NCBI RefSeq assembly: GCF_001562415.1
Contig: NZ_LOEE01000036.1
Location: 1-41,085, forward strand
DNA: 41,085 nt
Direction: 5' to 3'
DNA from: Thermotalea metallivorans
GTDB taxonomy: Bacteria > Bacillota > Clostridia > Peptostreptococcales > Thermotaleaceae
This document shows positions 1 through 6,729 of the stretch, piece by piece. The position numbers and the translations under genes are program-made. Each line of letters opens with the position of its first letter. Position 1 is the first letter of the stretch. A model generated the notes under the pieces. It saw nothing but the letters and a program-made list of their open reading frames with translations, was not told where the DNA came from and searched no databases.

Positions 1-64
1 GAGGAATATAAATGTACACAAGCTTCACTCCTTTGATTAGAGGTATTGTGTACATATATTCCTC
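1..64 (+). terminator. Inverted repeat, likely terminator of a gene left of the window
   Basis: Positions 1-21 (beginning GAGGAATATAAATGTACACA) are nearly the reverse complement of 46-64, with a two-base gap in the right arm, giving a stem of about 19 bp around a loop of about 24 nt. The right arm is followed on the plus strand by a T-rich run (TTTTATTTT), as in a rho-independent terminator. The left arm may extend beyond the window. It could instead be the end of a small palindromic repeat. Confidence 0.5.
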
Positions 65-128
65 TTTTATTTTGCAAATTATTACGTCAATTTTTGGTAA
101 TTATTTAAAAAGTGCAAAACTATAGTAG

Positions 129-134
129 TATAAT
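129..134 (+). promoter_or_regulatory. Candidate -10 box for the MoaD-ThiF pair
   Basis: A consensus TATAAT lies 46 nt upstream of the preferred start at 180. No good -35 box is visible at 16-18 nt; the nearest A/T-rich match, TTTAAA at 104-109, is 19 nt away. The call rests on the -10 sequence and its position between the upstream terminator-like repeat and the first gene. Confidence 0.3.
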
Positions 135-179
135 ATAATCATATATATAAGGATATGAAGGTGAATGAGAGGTGATCCA

Positions 180-404
180 ATGGACATTCGAATAAAATTA
201 TTTGCTACCCTGCGCCACGGACGGGGAAAAGAATTGTCTATTTCCTTGGAACAAGGGGCTACCCCGAAGGATGCAATCGGCATGTTGGAGATTGCAGAGA
301 AGGATATTGCCATTTTATTGATCAACGGCAGGGATGGTACTTTGGATCAGCCATTGGCAGACGGAGATATTGTAGCCATATTCCCCCCTGTAGGAGGCGG
401 TTGA
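180..404 (+). CDS. MoaD/ThiS-family sulfur carrier protein
   Basis: This is a 74-aa ubiquitin-fold protein of the MoaD/ThiS type. It ends in PPVGGG, so it has the C-terminal Gly-Gly that is adenylated and thiocarboxylated to donate sulfur in molybdopterin (or thiamine) synthesis. The ATG at 180 is preferred over the one at 165 because GAGAGGTGAT lies just upstream of 180; the earlier ATG overlaps this ribosome-binding site. The stop overlaps the next gene, a ThiF/MoeB-type activating enzyme, by 1 nt, so the pair is translationally coupled and they are probably partners. A nearby mogA favours a Mo/W-cofactor role over thiamine. MoaD and ThiS cannot be told apart firmly from sequence alone. Confidence 0.8.
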   Translation: MDIRIKLFATLRHGRGKELSISLEQGATPKDAIGMLEIAEKDIAILLINGRDGTLDQPLADGDIVAIFPPVGGG

Positions 405-1087
405 TGATGGAAAGATACCTCAGAAACATGAAAACCCTTTCCTATGAAGAAAACGAAAAATTAAAATTCTGCAAAGTCTGCGTCATAGGCTGTGGCGGCT
501 TGGGAGGCTATATTATTGAAATGCTGGGCCGGCTAGGTATCGGTCATATTACTGCCGTAGACGGAGATACTTTTGAAGAATCTAACCTAAACCGTCAGCT
601 CCTGTCCGATGTGCCCTCCTTGGGAACGAGCAAGGCCTTGAAAGCTCAAGAACGAATGAAATCTGTAAACCCCCTGATCGAAGTTCATCCCGTTGCTGAA
701 AGGTTTACCCCAGAAAACGGCCGAGCTATCTTGGAAGGTCATCATGTGGCAATTGATGCCCTAGACAATGTTCCTTCAAGACTCGCCCTGCAGGATACGG
801 CAGAAGCGTTGAAGATTCCTTTGGTTCACGGTGCCATCGCCGGCTGGTACGGGCAGGTAACCACCATTTTCCCAGGAGATCGGGCCTTGGATTTTATCTA
901 CCCTCCTGATACACAAAAAGGAATTGAACAGGAGTTGGGCAACCCTTCCTTTACCCCTGCCCTGGTTGCCTCCATACAAGTCAGCGAAGCCTTAAAAATC
1001 CTCATCGGCCGGGGCAATCTGCTGCGCAGGAAAATTCTATACCTAAACTTGCTGGACAGCGAGTATGAAATTATTGACTTACGATAG
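404..1087 (+). CDS. ThiF/MoeB/HesA-family adenylyltransferase (sulfur-carrier activating enzyme)
   Basis: The 227-aa protein carries the Rossmann-type nucleotide-binding motif IGCGGLGG (residues 28-35) and the following VDGDTFEESNLNRQLL segment typical of E1-like enzymes. These enzymes adenylate the C-terminal glycine of MoaD or ThiS with ATP. It is shorter than typical MoeB (about 250 aa), and I see no pair of CxxC motifs, so the structural zinc site of canonical MoeB/ThiF appears to be missing. The start at 404 overlaps the stop of the sulfur-carrier gene; AGGAGG at 392-397 is 6 nt upstream. ATG 407 and TTG 401 are alternative starts. It most likely activates the carrier encoded just before it. 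Such zinc-less ThiF-like proteins are common beside MoaD-like carriers in anaerobes, often near tungsten enzymes; that last link is inference here. Confidence 0.85.
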   Translation: MMERYLRNMKTLSYEENEKLKFCKVCVIGCGGLGGYIIEMLGRLGIGHITAVDGDTFEESNLNRQLLSDVPSLGTSKALKAQERMKSVNPLIEVHPVAERFTPENGRAILEGHHVAIDALDNVPSRLALQDTAEALKIPLVHGAIAGWYGQVTTIFPGDRALDFIYPPDTQKGIEQELGNPSFTPALVASIQVSEALKILIGRGNLLRRKILYLNLLDSEYEIIDLR

Positions 1088-1097
1088 TTTTTAGCCC

Positions 1098-1190
1098 ATG
1101 GCTGCTAGTCGTCGGCTAATGGCTGATAACCGCCGGTGGGCGAATTACTGGTAACCGGTAACTGATGACTGCTAACTGGCAGCTGTAACA
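1098..1190. repeat. Degenerate short-unit repeat in the intergenic gap before mogA
   Basis: The gap between the ThiF-like gene and mogA is filled by imperfect iterations of units such as GGCTAATGGCTGATAAC, GGTAACCGGTAACTGATGAC and TGCTAACTGGCAGCTG. The units are rich in CTAAC, GGTAAC and GGCT words and contain small palindromes (GGTAACC, CAGCTG). No open frame or promoter is obvious inside. It has the look of slippage-expanded intergenic DNA seen in some Clostridia. Confidence 0.5.
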
Positions 1191-1266
1191 AAAATTTATT
1201 GAACAAAACAACCCCTGTGAAATTTTAGAAATTCTTATCAATTAGGAATACAAAGGAGGACTTTTG

Positions 1267-1758
1267 ATGTTTACATTAGGGATTATTGTCGCCAGCGACA
1301 AAGGATCGAAAGGCCTGCGGGTGGATGAAAGCGGCCCAGTTATCAGAGAAATGTTGGAACAACATCATTACATCACAAGAAAATATGTGGTTCTTCCCGA
1401 TGAAAAGGAAGCTTTGGCTCGAGAAATGATTCATATGTGTGATGATTTGAGCATTGATCTAATACTGACTTCCGGAGGAACAGGTTTTTCCCATAGGGAT
1501 GTAACCCCGGAGGCTACCCTCAGCGTTGTTGAAAGATTAACGCCCGGCATCTCCGAGGCCATTCGCTACAATAGTCTTCAAATTACACCCAGAGCCATGC
1601 TTTCCAGGGCTGTATCGGGTATTCGAAAAAATACCTTGATCATTAATCTTCCCGGCAGTCCTAAGGCCGTTCGGGAAAGTCTTCAGTATATCCTGCCCAG
1701 CATCGCCCATGGCCTAGAAATCTTGAAGGGTACAGCCTCCGAATGCGCTCGAAAATAG
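1267..1758 (+). CDS. mogA: Molybdopterin adenylyltransferase MogA
   Basis: The 163-aa protein has the full MogA/MoaB pattern: an N-terminal strand IIVASDKG, the nucleotide/molybdopterin-binding loop TSGGTGFSHRDVTPEAT (from residue 68), SRAVSGI and the late INLPGSPKAV loop. MogA adenylates molybdopterin with ATP so that Mo or W can be inserted. The ATG at 1267 is chosen over TTG 1264 because AAAGGAGGA (1252-1260) then has normal spacing. It is separated by about 180 nt from the MoaD-ThiF pair, so it may have its own promoter, but the shared pathway and orientation suggest one functional group. It ends at a hairpin shared with hprK. Confidence 0.93.
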   Translation: MFTLGIIVASDKGSKGLRVDESGPVIREMLEQHHYITRKYVVLPDEKEALAREMIHMCDDLSIDLILTSGGTGFSHRDVTPEATLSVVERLTPGISEAIRYNSLQITPRAMLSRAVSGIRKNTLIINLPGSPKAVRESLQYILPSIAHGLEILKGTASECARK

Positions 1759-1760
1759 GC

Positions 1761-1784
1761 AAAGGCAGTGCTGTCACTGCCTTT
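1761..1784. terminator. Shared bidirectional terminator between mogA and hprK
   Basis: A perfect 10-bp stem, AAAGGCAGTG / CACTGCCTTT, closes a CTGT tetraloop. It is followed by T-rich sequence on the plus strand and lies between convergent mogA and hprK. The hprK stop codon (1774-1776) sits in the loop and right arm. Confidence 0.75.
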
Positions 1785-2715
1785 CCTTCTCGTTCTCTCC
1801 ATTCATTTGCTTTAAAATTCTATTGTTCAGCGTCTCTGCCGCATTAAATCCCATTCTTTTCTGGCGATGATTTCTTGCTGCTACTTCCACAATCATAGCC
1901 AGATTTCTGCCGGGTTTGATGGGGATTGTATTTTTAGGAATATCCAATCCCAGGATATTGATATATTCTTCATCCAGTCCCAACCGGTCATATTGTTTCT
2001 TGTCATCCCAATTCTCTAATTCAATGACCATATCAATCATTTTCGTATTTCGCACAGCCCCTACCCCAAACAATTGCACCACATCCAAGATGCCGATGCC
2101 CCGGATTTCCATAAAATGACGGATAATTTCGGGAGCACTGCCCACCAGGGTATTATTGTCCACCTTTTTAATTTCCACCGCATCGTCGGCAACCAAACGA
2201 TGTCCTCTTTTGATGAGTTCCAAAGCCGTTTCGCTTTTCCCGATCCCGCTTTCTCCGATCATCAAAATGCCAATGCCGTAAACCTCTACCAATACGCCAT
2301 GCCTGGTAATCACCGGGGCCAGCTTATCCTCCAAATAATTTGTCAATCTGCTGATAAATTTGGTCGTAGAAGCTTTTGTCCGCAGCAGGGGAATATCGAA
2401 TTTCACCGCTGCCTCCAGCAATTCTTCATAGACCTCCAACTCCCTTGTAAGAATCAGGCACGGGATAGGATAAGAAAATAATTCCTTGGCCCGTTGTTTT
2501 CTGACTTGGGATGACAGGCTGCCAAAATAGGTCCATTCTACTCTTCCTATCACCTGTACCCGTTCGTAGGCAAAATATTTATAAAAACCTGCCAACTGCA
2601 ATCCCGGTCTGTTTACATCGCTGATGGTTATTTTCACTTCCTCCTGCCTTTTGGACGGATAGATTACCTCCAGCTCTAAATCTTGAATCAGCTGTACAAT
2701 GGTTACATCACTCAT
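1774..2715 (-). CDS. hprK: HPr kinase/phosphorylase
   Basis: The 313-aa length is typical of HprK. The Walker A loop GESGIGKS is at residues 154-161, preceded by the conserved His139 in TRHGVLVEVYG, and followed by LVADDAVEI and the family signature EIRGIGILDVVQLFG. HprK phosphorylates HPr on serine using ATP or pyrophosphate and reverses this with phosphate, so it sets CcpA-dependent carbon catabolite control. The start overlaps the uvrC stop (ATGA type), so the two are co-transcribed and coupled, an arrangement common in Clostridia. The 3' end lies in the hairpin shared with mogA. Confidence 0.97.
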   Translation of the reverse strand: MSDVTIVQLIQDLELEVIYPSKRQEEVKITISDVNRPGLQLAGFYKYFAYERVQVIGRVEWTYFGSLSSQVRKQRAKELFSYPIPCLILTRELEVYEELLEAAVKFDIPLLRTKASTTKFISRLTNYLEDKLAPVITRHGVLVEVYGIGILMIGESGIGKSETALELIKRGHRLVADDAVEIKKVDNNTLVGSAPEIIRHFMEIRGIGILDVVQLFGVGAVRNTKMIDMVIELENWDDKKQYDRLGLDEEYINILGLDIPKNTIPIKPGRNLAMIVEVAARNHRQKRMGFNAAETLNNRILKQMNGENEKERQ

Positions 2716-4598
2716 CCCTCTACCTGCCTTTCTTCCGCAGCTTTCTGCTGAAAAAAATCTTTTACTTGCTCTGCTGCTTTTTTGTTCATCCCTTCCACTT
2801 TACATAGTTCTTCCAGCGATGCTTTTTTTATCTTATCAATGGAACCAAAATGCTTCAATAGGGCAATCCTTCTCTTGGACCCGATTCCAGGTATCTCATC
2901 CAGCACCGATTGAACAACCGTTTTCCCCCGGAGGCTCTTATGATAAGTGACGGCAAAACGGTGGGCTTCTTCTTGAATCTTTGCCACAAGGAGAAAAGCA
3001 TTGGAGGATTTGTCCATATGTAAATCCATATTTTGATATACCAAATCCCTGGTTCTGTGGCGATCATCTTTTACCATGCCGGCCACAGGTATATGAACCC
3101 CTAAGGCTGCAAGAACCTCTTCCACCCCATGGACTTGTCCCAAGCCCCCGTCAATCAGGATAAGGTCCGGCAGTTTCGAAAACTTCCCCTCCTCGTCCAA
3201 AATACCCTTTTCTGTCATGATCTCCTTTTCTTCCAGCCCCTTCTTCAATCTCCTGTAGACTACCTCTTGCATGCTTCCATAGTCATTGGGCCCTTCCACG
3301 GTTTTTATCTTAAATCTCCTATAATCACTATACTTCGGTTTTCCTCCTTCAAATACTATCATAGAGGCTACGGAATGAACTCCTTGGGTATTTGATACAT
3401 CAAAGGCCTCGATCCGATAGGGTTTTTTCTCTAATCCCAAATATCGGGCCAATTCATCCAGGGCTCCGAGACTTCTCTCTCTCTCTTTCATCAGCTTTTC
3501 ACTGAACTGTTCTAATATCTCGACGGCATTTTTATACACCATATCCAGCAATGCCTTCTTTTCGCCCTTTTGGGGATTTTTGATCCTGACTTTGGAACCC
3601 TTTTTGGCGGAAAGCCATTGTTCAATCAATTCCCTATCTTCAGGTTCCTCCTCCAGCAATATTTCTTTCGGCACAAAGGCAGTCCCTGCATAAAACTGTT
3701 TGATAAAAGAGCTGAATATTTCTCTCCTGTCATCATCCTCTCCACCCGTAAGCATATAATGCTCCCTTCCCATCAATTTGCCGCCTCTTAAGAAAAATAC
3801 CATCACACATACTTGGTCCATTCCCCTTGCCATAGCTATAACATCCTGATCTATATCTGATGTCAGGATTACTTTTTGTTTCTCTAGGATGCTCCGGATG
3901 GCCAGAATTTGATCCCGATATTCGGCAGCTTTTTCAAAATTCATCCCAGCAGCCGCTTCTTCCATCTTTTGAGTAATCTCCTTCACCAACTCATCCTGTT
4001 TGCCGCTGAGGAAGAGAATAATTTCTTGAATCATTTTCATATATTGATCATGATCCACTTCCCCTGTGCAAGGTCCCAGGCATTGGCGAATGTGATAGTT
4101 CAGGCAAGGCCTGTCCTGGGGTCTTTCAAGGTTTTTGCCGCAGGTTCTGAGGGGATAGAATTTTTTCAGTATTTCAATGGTCCGATTGACAGCCCCTCCA
4201 TCAATATAGGGTCCGAAATATCTGGATCCATCCTTTACAACCCTTCTGGTTTTCAATACCCGGGGATATTTTTCTCCCAGGGTAACTTTGATATAGGGAT
4301 AGTGCTTATCATCCCGAAGCAATACATTATACTTGGGCCTGTGCTTTTTAATCAGGTTGCTTTCCAACATTAGGGCTTCCACTTCTGAATCGGTAATAAT
4401 ATATTCAAACTCGCGGATATGTCCCACCATAGCCCTCACTTTGGGCGGTTGGTTCTTTGAAGATTGAAAATATTGTCTTACCCTGTTTTTTAAGGAAATT
4501 GCCTTTCCCACATAGATAATTTCGCCCCGTTCATCCTTCATCAGATAAACCCCCGGCTGATCAGGGAGTTTTTTTAATTGTTCGTTGATTTCAAACAT
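2712..4598 (-). CDS. uvrC: Excinuclease ABC subunit UvrC
   Basis: The 628-aa protein has the complete UvrC architecture. A GIY-YIG nuclease domain (PGVYLMKD ... IIYVGKA, residues about 13-90) makes the 3' incision. A cysteine cluster (TCG ... PCLNYHIRQCLGPC) follows, then a UVR motif that binds UvrB, the RNase H-like 5' nuclease core (IEAFDVSNTQG, LILIDGGLGQV) and C-terminal helix-hairpin-helix motifs (IPGIGSKRR, VEGMNKKAA). UvrC cuts both sides of a lesion recognised by UvrAB. It is the first gene of a minus-strand pair with hprK. No LexA-like box was noticed directly upstream, unlike uvrB. Confidence 0.97.
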   Translation of the reverse strand: MFEINEQLKKLPDQPGVYLMKDERGEIIYVGKAISLKNRVRQYFQSSKNQPPKVRAMVGHIREFEYIITDSEVEALMLESNLIKKHRPKYNVLLRDDKHYPYIKVTLGEKYPRVLKTRRVVKDGSRYFGPYIDGGAVNRTIEILKKFYPLRTCGKNLERPQDRPCLNYHIRQCLGPCTGEVDHDQYMKMIQEIILFLSGKQDELVKEITQKMEEAAAGMNFEKAAEYRDQILAIRSILEKQKVILTSDIDQDVIAMARGMDQVCVMVFFLRGGKLMGREHYMLTGGEDDDRREIFSSFIKQFYAGTAFVPKEILLEEEPEDRELIEQWLSAKKGSKVRIKNPQKGEKKALLDMVYKNAVEILEQFSEKLMKERERSLGALDELARYLGLEKKPYRIEAFDVSNTQGVHSVASMIVFEGGKPKYSDYRRFKIKTVEGPNDYGSMQEVVYRRLKKGLEEKEIMTEKGILDEEGKFSKLPDLILIDGGLGQVHGVEEVLAALGVHIPVAGMVKDDRHRTRDLVYQNMDLHMDKSSNAFLLVAKIQEEAHRFAVTYHKSLRGKTVVQSVLDEIPGIGSKRRIALLKHFGSIDKIKKASLEELCKVEGMNKKAAEQVKDFFQQKAAEERQVEG

Positions 4599-4668
4599 CT
4601 TTCATTCCTCACGTTTCTTTGATTCATCAAATGGGAAAAGTAAAATACTATATATTATTTTATCAAAA

Positions 4669-4697
4669 TTGCTGCGGAAATAAAATTTGTATATAAT
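4669..4697 (+). promoter_or_regulatory. Candidate sigma-A promoter for the 4812-5760 genes
   Basis: TTGCTG (4669-4674) and TATAAT (4692-4697) are 17 nt apart. The -10 box is consensus; the -35 box matches only in its first half. It faces the plus-strand genes and lies in the divergent gap between uvrC and the 106-aa gene. Confidence 0.4.
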
Positions 4698-4811
4698 ATA
4701 CTACAGGTGGGCAAGTTTTGGCAAAATAGGATCATACCCTTACCATTCAGAAACACATCCACAATATGATGCAAAACAAGGAGATCCTCTAACCTATCTT
4801 ACATTTTCATC

Positions 4812-5132
4812 ATGCAATTCATCCTTTCCCTGGCCGTTATAGAGTTTTTGTTTTGGTATTCAAAACACACCCTGCGTGTCCATTTTACCCAGAACGGTAT
4901 CTTGCTCCGAGGCTTTGATGCAAGAATTGATATCCCTTTTCATAGTCCGGTCTATAACCATGCCGGTTTTTATCCCTATTTTGACATCCTGCACTATACC
5001 CTTTCGGGAAACCGCCTTCAACTAGTACTCCACAACCATAAGGGAACATTGGATCTGTTTGTAGAGCCTGAAAAGCAAAAACAACTGATGGGACTCTTTC
5101 AAGCCAAGGGTGTCCCATCAAAAAATATTTAG
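4812..5132 (+). CDS. Hypothetical small protein with an N-terminal hydrophobic segment
   Basis: The frame encodes 106 aa. An N-terminal hydrophobic stretch (FILSLAVIEFLFWY) is followed by an alternating beta-rich pattern (TLRVHFTQNGILLRGF, LQLVLHN, TLDLFVEPE) and a charged C-terminal helix. This resembles a membrane-tethered small beta domain, but I recognise no family. The ATG at 4812 lacks a clear ribosome-binding site; AAGGAG near 4778 is too far away, and no other start exists before the in-frame stop at 4767. It may be mistranslated at the 5' end, weakly expressed, or a remnant. It sits 70 nt before the stalk-domain gene and shares its promoter region. A longer opposite-strand frame here looks like a shadow. 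Confidence 0.45.
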   Translation: MQFILSLAVIEFLFWYSKHTLRVHFTQNGILLRGFDARIDIPFHSPVYNHAGFYPYFDILHYTLSGNRLQLVLHNHKGTLDLFVEPEKQKQLMGLFQAKGVPSKNI

Positions 5133-5202
5133 AAAAACATGTATATTTTTTGAAGTATTGGTTCATCCTCCAGATAATACCGATCAGAAGGAGGAAACCA
5201 TC

Positions 5203-5760
5203 ATGAAACATCTGATCAGAAAAACTGCAATCATCCTGTTGCTGTTGGCATTCATAACTTCTACAGGCCTGGCAGCCCCAAATGCAAAAGAGATCAAAGG
5301 ATTGATGAGAAATGTAAATCTTCAATGGAACAATGGAGTGTCTTTCTCTGCCAATGTCATTTTTTACAATGAACGCATCTATGTTCCCCTAAGATTAGCG
5401 GCTGAAGGGCTGGGTTGCCAGGTGAATTGGCATGGGGCCACAAACACCGTAACTATCCAACAATCACAATCCTTTCAGGATTTTCCCGAAGCAAATCCTT
5501 GGGAAAATGAACGCTTTGTCTATGGAGAAATCCTATCCATGGACAAGGACAAAAAACTTCTTACCATCGAAGAACATTATGATGACCACAGCAGGTTTAC
5601 AGAGCCTGAACTTTCCGTATCTCCCCAAGTTGTCATTATTCTGCAGCGGAATGATAAGAAAATGAATTTGGATTTTTCAGACCTAAGGATTGGTGATCAC
5701 GTAGGATTGGTGCTGAATAAGGATGGAATCGTCCGTGGAATCATTTTAAATGATGCATAG
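5203..5760 (+). CDS. Secreted stalk-domain (copper amine oxidase N-like) protein
   Basis: The 185-aa product begins with a clear signal peptide (positive MKHLIRK, hydrophobic AIILLLLAFITSTG, cleavage near LAA-P). It then has a copper amine oxidase N-terminal-like fold: RIYVPLRLAAEGLGCQVNW followed by TNTVTIQ. In Clostridia this module is a common wall- or surface-associated domain without amine oxidase activity. The rest (residues about 90-185) is a beta-rich region with no recognised family. The start at 5203 is chosen because GGAGGAAA precedes it; the longer frame from 5110 would place the signal peptide internally. It is convergent with the PilZ gene and shares its terminator. Confidence 0.8.
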   Translation: MKHLIRKTAIILLLLAFITSTGLAAPNAKEIKGLMRNVNLQWNNGVSFSANVIFYNERIYVPLRLAAEGLGCQVNWHGATNTVTIQQSQSFQDFPEANPWENERFVYGEILSMDKDKKLLTIEEHYDDHSRFTEPELSVSPQVVIILQRNDKKMNLDFSDLRIGDHVGLVLNKDGIVRGIILNDA

Positions 5761-5766
5761 GCAAAA

Positions 5767-5802
5767 AAGCCAGTGATATCATGACAACTATGTCACTGGC
5801 TT
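5767..5802. terminator. Bidirectional terminator between the stalk-domain and PilZ genes
   Basis: The perfect 10-bp stem AAGCCAGTGA / TCACTGGCTT is flanked by A6 on its left and a T-rich run on its right, so it works in both directions. The PilZ-gene stop codon (5788-5790) is inside the 16-nt loop. Confidence 0.8.
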
Positions 5803-6429
5803 CTTTTTTCTCTTTAATCGAATTTGTTCCCGAAAGACATATGCTCCGATTTTCTGTATATCCCGGTCATCCAAAGCAAGAAATTTGGCTCCCATGCTAT
5901 AACCATCCCCATAGGGAACATTTCTCAGTACCTCCACTGTCACCAGCAGCATGCCCTTATCCAAAGGCAATTCAAATACCATCACCGTACCGACAGGCAA
6001 AGACAAAGGCGAATGGATCAACACCCCTCCTGTGCTTAAATTTTTTACCACGGCCGGTAAAAATTTTTCGCTGGTTACTTTTACGTCGCCAATGCCTCGA
6101 AGATAGCAAGATACAGGTATATTGACATCTATTCGGACCTGCTGGCGATGGTCCGATCGTTGAATCTTATGTTCTTCCGGTTTCGTCAATACCAGTTTTT
6201 GTCCCTCAATATGCACAATGGAGGTATCAAAGGCATAGATCCTGCTTATTTCATCCCATACAGTACAGGCAACCTTTAGATTGTTTTTATTATGGACAAA
6301 CATGTAATCCAGGCAGACGTGGATGGCATCCGATGTAATACTTTCAATGGCGCCTTCCAGCGCCACATCGCTGGGATCATTGATCAGCTTGATTTGTATC
6401 CTCTGATTTTCTGACAAGGAACCCGCCAT
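5788..6429 (-). CDS. PilZ-domain c-di-GMP receptor, YcgR-like
   Basis: The 213-aa protein has an N-terminal beta-barrel of the YcgR/YpfA type (residues 1-90) and a C-terminal PilZ domain. The c-di-GMP binding residues are present: the arginine motif RQQVR (95-99, with R91 before it) and the N-x-S-x-x-G motif NLSTGG (130-135). Proteins of this type act as c-di-GMP responsive brakes on flagellar motility or as surface regulators. It has its own AGGAGG site just upstream of the ATG. A GGDEF cyclase with intact catalytic and feedback sites lies about 5 kb away, so synthesis and reception are encoded near each other. The actual output target is not shown by the sequence. Confidence 0.9.
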   Translation of the reverse strand: MAGSLSENQRIQIKLINDPSDVALEGAIESITSDAIHVCLDYMFVHNKNNLKVACTVWDEISRIYAFDTSIVHIEGQKLVLTKPEEHKIQRSDHRQQVRIDVNIPVSCYLRGIGDVKVTSEKFLPAVVKNLSTGGVLIHSPLSLPVGTVMVFELPLDKGMLLVTVEVLRNVPYGDGYSMGAKFLALDDRDIQKIGAYVFREQIRLKRKKKPVT

Positions 6430-6577
6430 GTCCAGCCTCCTACTCCTTGACTGCTTCTCCTATATTTTATTGGACAGTACCCTTGAAAATTCCTCCTGCT
6501 TCCCCTAGGACCTCAGTTTTAATTTTCCCTCCCCGAAGGAAAAAGCCGAGAAATTCTCTAGGCAGAGTTTGAATACA

Positions 6578-6685
6578 AACCCTTGAGATTTGGATTCCTG
6601 CTCAGATCTGCGCCGCTTTTCTAAATCATACAATGAGGAAAAAAGCGGCTTGCTGATTCGCGACGAAGCCTAAATCTCAAGGGTT
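6578..6685. other. Structured 108-nt inverted-repeat element downstream of uvrA
   Basis: AACCCTTGAGATTT (6578-6591) pairs perfectly with AAATCTCAAGGGTT (6672-6685), extendable by two pairs across a one-base bulge. Inside, GCCGCTTTT (6612-6620) pairs with AAAAGCGGC (6641-6649) around a 20-nt loop, and TCAG (6602-6605) can pair with CTGA (6653-6656). It fills the middle of the 300-nt gene-free gap between uvrA and the PilZ gene. No reading frame is evident. It could be a leader or trailer RNA structure, a small RNA, or a miniature palindromic repeat. Confidence 0.55.
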
Positions 6686-6729
6686 CTTGATCATTCCACT
6701 GCCTTTTTTACTGACGCAGCAGAAGTTCC

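Noticed and set aside
4885-5325. 146-aa minus-strand open frame opposite the 106-aa and stalk-domain genes
   Set aside because: It overlaps the signal peptide and start of a well-supported plus-strand gene, has cysteine-rich erratic composition and no ribosome-binding site.
6430-6729. c-di-GMP riboswitch upstream of the PilZ gene
   Set aside because: The conserved GEMM-I core and receptor sequences are absent; the inverted repeat there has a different architecture.
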